Part shown: positions 14,548-22,318 of the stretch, piece after piece
Numbering within the stretch: position 1 is the stretch's first letter
Layout of the letters: each line of letters opens with the position of its first letter
From: an uncultured bacterium
Lineage (GTDB): Bacteria; Verrucomicrobiota; Kiritimatiellia; CAIKKV01; CAITUY01
Length of the DNA stretch: 33,664 nt
Direction of reading: 5' to 3'
NCBI GenBank assembly: GCA_903895695.1
Contig: CAITUY010000089.1
Location: 1-33,664, forward strand
Notes under the pieces: generated by a model
What the model was told of the DNA's origin: nothing
Databases searched by the model: none
What the model saw: the letters and a program-made list of their open reading frames with translations, nothing else
Made by a program: the position numbers and the translations under genes

Positions 14548-16428
14548 ATGCCCATTCTTTCCGAGGTCGAGACGTTGCTCCATGCGCCGCTGGAGCAAGC
14601 GCTGTCACGGTTGTATCCTGCCACGTTCTATCGGTGGCTCTACGAAACGTGCCCGGAACCCTTTGCGGCGGCGGTCAGCGCGGGTTGGCCCAGCGGGCCC
14701 GAACCGCGCCAATCCGACCCGGAAAAGGTACCCCGTAAGGATGTGCTGGTGGGGCTGTTGCAGGCGATTCTGGGCGACGCGGCTTTGGGAAGGCGGATGT
14801 TCGAAGCATTGCCGATTCCCAAGCGCAAGGCCCTTGCGGCGGTCACTTGGGAGAAATGCGTCAGCCTTGCCACGCTCGAAGAGACCGTGGGTCGCGTGAT
14901 CGCCACGCTGAACCCCGACGAGAACAGGCATTACTATGAGCCCTACCTGCTTCCACCCGAGCATGGGTTCTTGTGCATCGTGCGATTCGTCGAACCGGCC
15001 TGGAGTTTTTCGTCGGGCCGCGAGAAACCCAGGAAAGAGAACTATGGCGTGGCGCTGCCCGATGCCGTGCGAAAGGCCTTCCGGGCGTTCGTGCCGCCGC
15101 CGCCGGGGTTTGAACTGGTACCCGTTGAAGGTGTACCGAAGTCCCTGCGCCGCTATACGTGCGAGTCCGTGGCGATCGCCCACTTGCGGTTGGTCGCCGA
15201 GTACATCGCACAGGGCCATTTGAAATATGGTAAGTCGGAAAAGATCGCTCTCTCGTCGATTAAGAGCCTTCGTCAGATCGTCGGTGGTCCGGAGTTCTAT
15301 GCGGGCGACGAGGAGAAGGACCTGCTGTGGCTTCGCACCCGCCTGCTCGTGGGCGGGATAGCGTTTGCCGGCGCAGAAGAGCGGGTGGGACTGTTGGCAC
15401 GGGCCGATAGCGCCGAGCCGGTCCGCGCGTTATTCGAGGACGTGGCGGCGTGCGCGCCTTTCCTGCACGAGGAACTACTTGGCCACGTGTCGTGCGGGCG
15501 GAGCGGCAGGTGCGACTACAATCGCCTCGCGTTCAGGAACGTCGCCTCTTTTTTCGCGAAATTCCCCGCGGACGCTTGGATTGCGCTGGAAAACATGGTG
15601 AGTTACCACGCCTTGAGGGAACGCGTGCCCAATCTGTTCGGCCTTGTTCGTGGGCTGGAGGTGCGGATCGCGCATCGCCCCGACACGTGGCAGGATCGGA
15701 TCTGGGTTGACGGGTCGAATGAAATGAAGCTCGTGGGCGAGCCCCTGCTCAAGGGGTATGCCTTTCTCCTGGCCGCATTCGGACTTGCGGAAATCGCCTA
15801 TTCCTTGCCGCTGAACGAGACTTATCGCCGGTCGGGTAAGCCTTACCTTACGCCTTTCGACGGGTTGCGTTTCGTGCGACTGACATCTTTGGGGGAGTAT
15901 GTCCTTGGTAAACGGAAGACCTATGAAGTTGCGGCCGCGGAGGTCGTCCGCCCGGCCATCGTCCTCGACGAGGTGCGACTGCTGGCCACATGCCGGAACA
16001 TGGATGCGCTCACCGAATTGGCCTTGAGCCAGTTCATGGAGAAGCTCGCCCCGGATCGGTATCGGATGACGCCGCAGTCGCTCCTACGCGGCTGCGCCTC
16101 GCGGCAGGATCTGGAGGAGCGGCTGGTTCTCTTTCGGCGAGTCGTTGCCGCAAAGCCTCCACCGGTTTGGGAACGCTTCTTTGAGAACACGCTAGCCCGG
16201 ATCGCGCCATTGGAGTTGGAGGCCGAGCATGTTGTGCTCAAGATCAACTCCGACGCAACCATCCGCCGCCTTTTTGCTTCCGATCCAGTCCTGAGAGAAC
16301 TCAGCCTTAAGGTGGAGGGCTTGCGGATTGCGGTGCTTCGACGGGATCTGAAGAAGCTGGCCAAACGGTTGGAACATTTCGGTTACCTCAGCCCGCTGCC
16401 GCGCCTGATTCCTCAGCGGGAGATGTAA
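14548..16428 (+). CDS. SNF2 partner with C-terminal Helicase_C_3-like domain
   Basis: A 626-residue protein without recognised catalytic motifs. The last 150 residues match my recollection of the helicase-associated domain PF13625 (Helicase_C_3, XPB/Ssl2-like): YRMTPQSLLRGCASRQDLEERL, then PPVWERFFENTLARI, then a strand-helix unit ending LKKLAKRLEHFGYLSP. That domain normally sits on DNA helicases, so here it may dock onto the SNF2 protein encoded 9 bp upstream. Residues 1-110 are helical; the middle part (about 150-450) has no motif I recognise. AGGA lies 7 nt before the ATG. No signal peptide or membrane segment is seen. The role is inferred from the operon: a helicase accessory or DNA-targeting subunit. 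Confidence 0.75.
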   Translation: MPILSEVETLLHAPLEQALSRLYPATFYRWLYETCPEPFAAAVSAGWPSGPEPRQSDPEKVPRKDVLVGLLQAILGDAALGRRMFEALPIPKRKALAAVTWEKCVSLATLEETVGRVIATLNPDENRHYYEPYLLPPEHGFLCIVRFVEPAWSFSSGREKPRKENYGVALPDAVRKAFRAFVPPPPGFELVPVEGVPKSLRRYTCESVAIAHLRLVAEYIAQGHLKYGKSEKIALSSIKSLRQIVGGPEFYAGDEEKDLLWLRTRLLVGGIAFAGAEERVGLLARADSAEPVRALFEDVAACAPFLHEELLGHVSCGRSGRCDYNRLAFRNVASFFAKFPADAWIALENMVSYHALRERVPNLFGLVRGLEVRIAHRPDTWQDRIWVDGSNEMKLVGEPLLKGYAFLLAAFGLAEIAYSLPLNETYRRSGKPYLTPFDGLRFVRLTSLGEYVLGKRKTYEVAAAEVVRPAIVLDEVRLLATCRNMDALTELALSQFMEKLAPDRYRMTPQSLLRGCASRQDLEERLVLFRRVVAAKPPPVWERFFENTLARIAPLELEAEHVVLKINSDATIRRLFASDPVLRELSLKVEGLRIAVLRRDLKKLAKRLEHFGYLSPLPRLIPQREM

Positions 16429-16493
16429 GGGTGGCGTCACAATAGGGCGGCAGGCTGTGGCCTGGCGGACCCGTAGCTCCGGGAGAGAAGAAC

Positions 16494-17657
16494 ATGACGG
16501 AGATCAGCGAAACGTTGCTCGATCAACGGATCGAAACCTTGCGCAAGGGCGATTTCGAGGTGCGCTTCACCGATGCCAAGGGGCAACCGGTCACGGGCCC
16601 GGTTGGCTATCGCCTCGTGCGGCACGCCTTTCCCTTCGGCACGGCCGTGGCCGCGCGCTGGCTGCTGGCTGACGCGAAGACGGACCCCGATGCCGCGCGC
16701 TACCAGGAGGTGCTGCGCACCCATTTCAACAGCGCCGTGGCGGAGAACGCGCACAAGTGGTACTCGATGGAAAAGGCCCGGGGCCTGGTGCGGGACGACG
16801 AAGCCGCGGCCGTGTGGAAGGCGTGCGGCGAACTGGGGCTTGCCATGCGGGGACACTGCGTGTTCTGGGGTATCGACCAATACGTCCTGCCCTGGGTCAA
16901 GGCGCTGGAGCCGGCCGAGCTTGAGGCGGCCATGCGGTTGCGCGCAACGCACCTGCTCTCGCTGTTTCGCGGACGGATCACCGAGTGGGACCTTAACAAC
17001 GAGATGATCCATGCCGACTACTTCGCGAGGACACTGGGTCTGCCCAATGGCGCCGCGTACTTCAAATGGGTGAGTGAAATCGCGCCCGAGAATCGTTACT
17101 ACGTCAACGACTACGGAATCCTCCAGGCGCAGGAGGTCGATCGCTACGTGGCGCACATCCGCGGGCTGATTGCCGCCGGGGCTGCGGTCGGCGGCATCGG
17201 CGATCAGGCACACTTCGGGCCCGACGTGCCCTCCAACGAAACCATGTGGACGATACTCGACAAGCTTGGGCAGTTCGGGCTCCCGGTCAAGATCACCGAG
17301 TTCGACATCAACACCACCGACGAAGCCCGGCAGGCCGTCGACACGCGCCGCGTCCTTCGGGTGTGCTTCGCCCATCCGGCCGTGGAAGGGTTCCTGCACT
17401 GGGGCTTCTGGCAGGGCTCGCATTGGATTCCCAATGCGGCCATGTGGCGCAAGGACTGGACGCTCAAGCCCAACGGCGAAGCGTACCTGCAGTGCCTGCG
17501 CGAGTGGGACACCCACGGCACGGCCGAGGCGGGCCCGGACGGCATGCTCCGCTTTCGCGGCTTCTACGGCGACTACCGCTTCGACACCGGCAAAGGCGCG
17601 GTACAGGTCACAGTGTCCCGCGCCCGCACGCGCGCCACGGCGTCAGTCGGATGGTGA
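16494..17657 (+). CDS. Cytoplasmic GH10 family endo-beta-xylanase-like protein
   Basis: A 387-residue glycoside hydrolase family 10 protein. The acid/base glutamate is E170 in EWDLNNEMI (the usual W-D-V-V-N-E motif) and the nucleophile is E269 in KITEFDIN. Other GH10 landmarks are H46-AFPFGTAV, N85 and H121 near WG, GIGDQAHF (234-241) and the conserved tryptophans near W303-GFW. A 40-residue N-terminal strand-rich extension precedes the barrel, with a similar short extension after it. There is no signal peptide, so it would act inside the cell on imported xylo-oligosaccharides or related beta-linked sugars, unlike secreted xylanases. GGGAGAG precedes the ATG. It stands alone, not tightly coupled to neighbours. 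Confidence 0.87.
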   Translation: MTEISETLLDQRIETLRKGDFEVRFTDAKGQPVTGPVGYRLVRHAFPFGTAVAARWLLADAKTDPDAARYQEVLRTHFNSAVAENAHKWYSMEKARGLVRDDEAAAVWKACGELGLAMRGHCVFWGIDQYVLPWVKALEPAELEAAMRLRATHLLSLFRGRITEWDLNNEMIHADYFARTLGLPNGAAYFKWVSEIAPENRYYVNDYGILQAQEVDRYVAHIRGLIAAGAAVGGIGDQAHFGPDVPSNETMWTILDKLGQFGLPVKITEFDINTTDEARQAVDTRRVLRVCFAHPAVEGFLHWGFWQGSHWIPNAAMWRKDWTLKPNGEAYLQCLREWDTHGTAEAGPDGMLRFRGFYGDYRFDTGKGAVQVTVSRARTRATASVGW

Positions 17658-17721
17658 CCGACACGGTGCAGCCCCACTGTAGTCACCAAGGAATGTTCAA
17701 GAATCGGGCGACAGCGTTTGA

Positions 17722-17733
17722 TATACTGTGCCC
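17722..17733 (+). promoter_or_regulatory. -10-like TATACT placed for a leaderless transcript
   Basis: TATACT (17722-17727) within TTTGATATACTG lies 6 bp before the ATG at 17734. No Shine-Dalgarno sequence separates them, so a transcript would begin at or near the start codon. A -35 box is weak; TTCAAG at 17696-17701 gives a 20-bp spacer. Confidence 0.35.
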
Positions 17734-19356
17734 ATGACATCCAAAGCCAGAGTCCTAGCCGCCCTGCGTGGCGAAAAAGTTGATCGCACACCCTGGGTTC
17801 CGTTTGTCGGCTGCCACGCCGCGTCGCTCATCGGGTCCACCGCCAGCGATTATCTCAAGTCAGAGTCCCTCATGATCCAGGGGCTGGAGGCCGCCATCAA
17901 GCGTTACCAGCCCGATGGCATTCCCGTGGCGTTCGATCTGCAGATCGAGGCCGAAGCCATGGGCTGCGAGCTCACGTGGGCCGATGAGAACCCGCCGGCC
18001 GTCACGTCGCATCCGCTCGCGCTGGGCGTGACGCTCGACCGGATCCCCGTGCCGTCGGCCGAGTCGCCGCGCCTGCGCGCCGTGCTCAACGCTGCCCGCG
18101 CCCTGCGCCAGGCCCATCCCGACCTGGCCCTGTACGGCCTGGTGTGCGGGCCGTTCACGCTTGCCCTGCACCTGCTGGGCACCGATATCTTCATGAAGAT
18201 GTTCGACGACCCGGCCGGCGTGAAGAAACTCATGGAGTTCTGCATGACGACCTGCCGCACGGTGTCGGGTTACTACCTCGATGCCGGCTGCGACGTGATC
18301 GGCGTGGTGGATCCCATGACCAGCCAGATCGGGCCGGAGCAATTCCAGGAGTTCGTGACGCCCTACGTGAAGCCGGTCTTTGCTGCCATCCGCCAGAAAG
18401 GCGCGCTGGGCTCATTCTTTGTGTGCGGCCATGCGCAGCAGAACATCGCCGCCATGTGCGACTGCGCGCCGGACAGTATCTCGATCGACGAGAACATCCC
18501 GCTGGACTACGTGAAGAACGTGTGCGTGCCGCGCAAGATCAGCTTTGGCGGCAATATCCAGCTTACCACGGTCCTCCTGCTCGGCACGCCCGAGGACGCG
18601 CAGCGCAACGCGCTGGCGTGCATGGAAGTCGGCGGCGATACCGGGTTCGTGCTGGCGCCGGGCTGCGATCTGCCCTACGCCACGCCGCCGGCCAACATCG
18701 AGGCCATCACAAAACTCGTGCGCGACCCTTACCAGCGCGACGTGCTCAAGGCCACGGCGGTCACGAGTACGCAGAAGGAAGTCCTTGATATGCGGGACTA
18801 CGGGCAGAGCGACCGGGTCATCGTGGATATCATCACGCTCGATTCCGAGGCCTGCGCGCCCTGTCAGTACATGGTGGAGGCCGTGAAGAAGGTCACGCCC
18901 GATTTCGAGGGCGTGGTCGAGTGGCGCGAGCACAAGATCAAGCAGCGCGAATCGCTGGTGTTCATGACGTCGCTCATGGTGCGCAACATCCCGACCATCT
19001 GCATCGACGGACAGATTACGTTCGTGTCGCGTATCCCGGCGCGCGACGAGTTGATCGCCGCCATCCAGAAACGCATCGTCGAGAAGGCGCGTATCAAGAT
19101 CAAACGGCGACGGTCGTCAATCTACATCCTGGGCGACGGCGGCAAGGAGTGCAAACAGATCAAGGCCAACGCGAAGAAGGCCGTCACCGAGCTCGGCGCG
19201 GATACGGAGATCGTCATGATCACCGACCCGGAGAAGATTCTCTCTCACGGGATCAGTCCGGTTATGCTGCCGGCCGTGGTCGTGGCGAAATACCAGGTCA
19301 AGTCCACGCGCATCGTGCCCGAGGTGGCGATTGTGAAGGAATGGGTGAAGGACTGA
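17734..19356 (+). CDS. UroD/MtaA-like protein fused to two thioredoxin-like domains
   Basis: A 540-residue three-part fusion. Residues 1-340 form a uroporphyrinogen-decarboxylase/MtaA-type barrel (start ARVLAALRGEKVDRTPW, end PGCDLPYATPPANIEAI). MtaA-type enzymes move methyl groups between corrinoid proteins and thiols, using a zinc held by H-x-C and a later C. Here the second and third ligands have counterparts (C231 in VCGH, C311 in PGCDLP), but the first position is F229, with H233 nearby. Residues 350-450 form a glutaredoxin-like domain with CAPC at 374-377. Residues 462-540 resemble the MTH895-type thioredoxin_3 fold, with the first cysteine of the usual C-x-x-C replaced by glycine (C473 kept). 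The start is ATG 17734; GTG 17728 is also possible. The fusion suggests a redox-coupled methyltransfer or thiol reaction. Confidence 0.87.
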   Translation: MTSKARVLAALRGEKVDRTPWVPFVGCHAASLIGSTASDYLKSESLMIQGLEAAIKRYQPDGIPVAFDLQIEAEAMGCELTWADENPPAVTSHPLALGVTLDRIPVPSAESPRLRAVLNAARALRQAHPDLALYGLVCGPFTLALHLLGTDIFMKMFDDPAGVKKLMEFCMTTCRTVSGYYLDAGCDVIGVVDPMTSQIGPEQFQEFVTPYVKPVFAAIRQKGALGSFFVCGHAQQNIAAMCDCAPDSISIDENIPLDYVKNVCVPRKISFGGNIQLTTVLLLGTPEDAQRNALACMEVGGDTGFVLAPGCDLPYATPPANIEAITKLVRDPYQRDVLKATAVTSTQKEVLDMRDYGQSDRVIVDIITLDSEACAPCQYMVEAVKKVTPDFEGVVEWREHKIKQRESLVFMTSLMVRNIPTICIDGQITFVSRIPARDELIAAIQKRIVEKARIKIKRRRSSIYILGDGGKECKQIKANAKKAVTELGADTEIVMITDPEKILSHGISPVMLPAVVVAKYQVKSTRIVPEVAIVKEWVKD

Positions 19357-19361
19357 AGTGC

Positions 19362-19400
19362 GGTTCGTGGTTCTGGGTTCATAGTTCTTGGTTGTTGGTC
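19362..19400 (+). repeat. Degenerate heptamer tandem array
   Basis: Five consecutive 7-nt units in perfect register: GGTTCGT, GGTTCTG, GGTTCAT, AGTTCTT, GGTTGTT, followed by GGTC. The consensus is GGTTCNT. The array fills most of the 61-bp gap between the UroD-thioredoxin fusion and the CobW-type gene. Short tandemly repeated heptamers of this design are known as intergenic repeats in some bacteria, notably cyanobacteria. I see no second array in this window. Confidence 0.6.
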
Positions 19401-19417
19401 TCCAATCTCCACTCGCC

Positions 19418-20344
19418 ATGACCGTCGATCGTACAGACTCGCGACCTTCGATCCCGCTGCTTATTCTCACCGGCTACCTGGGTGCAGGGAAGACGTCGCT
19501 GCTCAATCATTTGCTGGGGCTGCCGTCCTTGCGCGAGCGCAAGCTGGCACTGATCATTAACGAGTTTGGGACGCTCGGCATCGACGGCCAGAAGGTGGCG
19601 TCCGGGGCGTACGCGAAGTTTGAACTCAATCGCGGCAGCCTGTTCTGCATCTGCATCAAGACGGATTTTGTTAAGACGCTGGCGACCATTGCGAACGACG
19701 TTCGGCCCGACCTCGTGCTCGTCGAGGCGACGGGCGTGGCGGATCCTTGCGATATCGAACAGTTTCTGGAAGTGCCGACCCTGGCGGGGCGGTTCAGTGT
19801 GGAAGCGTCGGTCTGCGTGGTGGATGCCGAGGGGTTTACGCGCGCGGCAGCTTTCATGCAGGCGGCGCGTCGTCAGGTACTTTGGTCGGATGGCCTTGCA
19901 ATCAACAAGACGGACTTGGTGCCCGAGCGCGACCTGAAGGTGTTGCGTCGCGTGCTGGCGGGGCTGAACCCGCGCGCGCCGCAGGTGGAGACGACGTTCG
20001 GGCGCATCCCGGATGAATTCCTGCGGACCTTGGTCCACGAGCGCCGACCCGCGCCGGCGGCAGAACGACCGCCGGACGATCTGGTATCGGTGTCGCTGCA
20101 GACTCAGCGGCTTGTCGATCGGGCAGCGTTCATGGCGGCGATCAGCGCGTTGGGCGACAAGCTCCTGCGCCTCAAGGGCGCGGTGCAATTCGCCGATGGC
20201 CGCTCCTTCGTGGAGGTCGTCAATGGGCACGTGATGGAGTCCGAACCACCCGCAGGTCTGGGACCCACGGCCTTCGTGGTCATCGGCTGGAAGATAACAC
20301 GCGACGACCTCGGCGCGGTCTTTCGGCGGACCTGGGGCGAGTGA
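19418..20344 (+). CDS. CobW/COG0523 family GTPase (metallochaperone)
   Basis: A 308-residue G3E-family GTPase. Walker A is GYLGAGKTS (19-27), followed by NEFG (48-51), the G3 region EATGVADP (103-110) and NKTD (163-166). COG0523 proteins deliver or insert metals (Zn, Co, Fe) using a C-x-C-C motif; here it reads C77-I-C79-I80, so the third cysteine is absent. A reduced C-terminal CobW_C-like domain follows (about 210-308). The start is ATG 19418; a TTG at 19388 would read through the heptamer array. It is 61 bp downstream of the UroD-thioredoxin fusion, in the same orientation, which suggests metal supply (zinc or corrinoid cobalt) for that enzyme. Confidence 0.85.
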   Translation: MTVDRTDSRPSIPLLILTGYLGAGKTSLLNHLLGLPSLRERKLALIINEFGTLGIDGQKVASGAYAKFELNRGSLFCICIKTDFVKTLATIANDVRPDLVLVEATGVADPCDIEQFLEVPTLAGRFSVEASVCVVDAEGFTRAAAFMQAARRQVLWSDGLAINKTDLVPERDLKVLRRVLAGLNPRAPQVETTFGRIPDEFLRTLVHERRPAPAAERPPDDLVSVSLQTQRLVDRAAFMAAISALGDKLLRLKGAVQFADGRSFVEVVNGHVMESEPPAGLGPTAFVVIGWKITRDDLGAVFRRTWGE

Positions 20345-20366
20345 CAGGTGCGGATTGCGCCTGACA
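20342..20366. terminator. Hairpin between convergent genes, possible terminator
   Basis: CAGGTGC (20345-20351), loop GGATT, GCGCCTG (20357-20363) form a 7-bp stem with one G-T pair. It is extended by TG/CA around an A-A mismatch. It starts at the TGA of the CobW-type gene and lies in the 28-bp gap before the convergent Gfo/Idh/MocA gene. No T-tract follows on either strand, so intrinsic termination is uncertain. Confidence 0.35.
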
Positions 20367-20372
20367 GCGTGG

Positions 20373-21230
20373 TCACCCCTTCACGACCGGGACCCACCGA
20401 TCCGGGCTCTCGAACGCCTTCCGGCCGGTCTCGATCAGCGCCGCGATCTCCAAGGTCTCGGCCTCCGGCGCTGAAGGCCGGCCGGTATCGAAGAAGGTCA
20501 GCATGGCCGCGATGAAACGCGGGAAGAAGTCATCCATCTTCGTGACTGACACGCCCTCGCCGGCGCCGAACTGGATGCTGATCTCGAAGGGCTGGGCAGG
20601 GTTCTGGTTGAAGAGGCCGCGCCGCCCATCCGGGTAATCGACGACCATCACATGGGCATCACGGTTGCCGCATTGCATCACGCGTGACGCGCCGGTCCCG
20701 AGCGCCATCACCAGCATCTCGAGCTGGTGGATCGCGTAGGTCTCGAACAAACCCGGTCCGCCAGTTGACGCAAAGCGTACGGGCTTGCCCGCGACCTTGT
20801 CGGCCAGCGCCTGCTCGAACGTGGACCCGAACCGCAGCGCCGAACACGACATCATTGGCGTCTGGTGCTCGCGCGCCTTGGCGAACAACCGCTGGGCCGC
20901 CGCAAGGGACGGCGCGATCGGCTTATCGATATAGACCGGCTTGCCGCTCCGCAGCGGCAGGTCCGCCAGGGCCTCGTGCCGTTCGGCGTTGTCGGGCGAG
21001 AGCACTACGATGGCATCGCACTCGCGCACCACGGTCGCCAGGTCCGGCGCCTGCCTGACCCGCTGCTCGCGGCACCAGTCGGCGATCGGTTTCTTGCCGG
21101 CGACCGCCTGTTCCTCCCAGGCCAGCGCCACCTCAAAACGATCCTTGAACGACGATTCGCGGATCATCGCGGGATAGTTGTTCGCGTGCCACTCGTCGAT
21201 ATAGTAATCAATGAAACCTATCTTCTTCAT
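20373..21230 (-). CDS. Gfo/Idh/MocA-like oxidoreductase, short divergent form
   Basis: A 285-residue protein of the NAD(P)-dependent sugar dehydrogenase superfamily. The N-terminal strand KKIGFIDYYIDEWHAN lacks the G-x-G-x-x-G dinucleotide-binding loop of typical members. A DKP motif (YIDKPIAPSL), the counterpart of E-K-P, and the preceding AIVVLSPDNAERHEAL are present. The C-terminal domain is shorter than usual. It may bind cofactor atypically or have a different role. The start ATG (21230) overlaps the stop of the upstream 355-residue dehydrogenase by 4 bp, so it is the last gene of a three-gene minus-strand operon, with which it probably shares a sugar-oxidation pathway. Confidence 0.82.
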   Translation of the reverse strand: MKKIGFIDYYIDEWHANNYPAMIRESSFKDRFEVALAWEEQAVAGKKPIADWCREQRVRQAPDLATVVRECDAIVVLSPDNAERHEALADLPLRSGKPVYIDKPIAPSLAAAQRLFAKAREHQTPMMSCSALRFGSTFEQALADKVAGKPVRFASTGGPGLFETYAIHQLEMLVMALGTGASRVMQCGNRDAHVMVVDYPDGRRGLFNQNPAQPFEISIQFGAGEGVSVTKMDDFFPRFIAAMLTFFDTGRPSAPEAETLEIAALIETGRKAFESPDRWVPVVKG

Positions 21231-22294
21231 CGGACGGCGACCTCCCGGTTCTTCTTCGCGGAAAGATAAAAGGCATCGAGGACGCGTTGCGTTCCGATGA
21301 CCGTGTCGATGTGCGCCGGCGACTTACGTCCTGTGGCGGCGCATTGCAGGAAGCTGTTGAACTCCGACTGGAACATCGACCCGACGCGGAGCGACGGCTG
21401 GATCTCGTAGAGCGCCCCATCGCGGGACGTATACACGGTGAAATTCCCGCCATACTGCAGCCGCACGCCGCCCTTTTCGCCCAGGAATTCGATATACATG
21501 TCCCCCTTGCCGATGTTCCGGGCCCATGCCCCCTCGAACGCGATGTTCGGCCCTTTCGTCCGGATCAGCCCGGAGACACTCTCCTCCACGTCGCAAACCC
21601 CGTCAAAGTTGGGCGGGCCGGCCCACATGCCGGTGTAGGCATAGTCCCGCATGTTCCGGCCGAGTTTGGCGTAGGCCGCACCGGAGACGGATACAGGTGT
21701 CGGGAAGTCCAGGCAATAGAGGATCAGGTCGATGAAATGCACCCCCCAGTCGATCATCACCCCGCCGCCGGCTTTGGATTTGGTCGTGAACCAGCCGCCG
21801 AGGCCCGGGATGGACCGGTGGGCCGTGAATACCGTATGGACGTGATAGACCTGACCCAGTTCCTGGTGCCGGATCATGTCGCGAATGGCGTTCACGTTGT
21901 CGTGAAAACGATTGACCACGCCGATGGCGAGCAAGCGCCGGTAACGGCGTGCCGCCGCCTGCATGGCCTTCGCTTGGGTGACATTGAGGGCGACGGGCTT
22001 CTCGCACAGCACGTGTTTGCCGGCCTTCAAGCAGGCGATGCTCACGGGTGCATGCAGGTAGTTCGGCAGACACACGCTCACCGCCTCGATGGTGGGGTCC
22101 TTGAGCATGGCCCGGTAGTCCGTGAGCGCCTGCGGCACGCGGTGCTTGGCGGCCACCGCCTCCGCCTTGGACTTCACGAGGTCCACCACACACACCAGTT
22201 CACCGTACGGGCTGGCGGCGTACCCATCCGCATGCGTGTTCCCGATGGTTCCGCAGCCGATAATCGCACACTTCATCTTTCGTGTTTTGGCCAT
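21227..22294 (-). CDS. Gfo/Idh/MocA family NAD(P)-dependent oxidoreductase
   Basis: A 355-residue dehydrogenase of the Gfo/Idh/MocA superfamily. The Rossmann loop is IGCGTIGNTHADGY (near residues 12-25), the conserved CEKPVALN motif is near residue 95, and the C-terminal domain carries GGGVMIDWGVHFIDL, the family's catalytic H/D region. Members oxidise or epimerise hydroxyls of sugars, inositols or sugar acids. ATG 22294 or the nearby ATG 22276 (at MKCAIIGCG) could be the start. The gene lies 24 bp downstream of the sugar isomerase/epimerase gene and overlaps the next gene by 4 bp. No signal peptide is seen, so the reaction is cytoplasmic. Confidence 0.92.
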   Translation of the reverse strand: MAKTRKMKCAIIGCGTIGNTHADGYAASPYGELVCVVDLVKSKAEAVAAKHRVPQALTDYRAMLKDPTIEAVSVCLPNYLHAPVSIACLKAGKHVLCEKPVALNVTQAKAMQAAARRYRRLLAIGVVNRFHDNVNAIRDMIRHQELGQVYHVHTVFTAHRSIPGLGGWFTTKSKAGGGVMIDWGVHFIDLILYCLDFPTPVSVSGAAYAKLGRNMRDYAYTGMWAGPPNFDGVCDVEESVSGLIRTKGPNIAFEGAWARNIGKGDMYIEFLGEKGGVRLQYGGNFTVYTSRDGALYEIQPSLRVGSMFQSEFNSFLQCAATGRKSPAHIDTVIGTQRVLDAFYLSAKKNREVAVR

Positions 22295-22318
22295 GATGAT
22301 GCCTTTCTCTCCTGGTTA

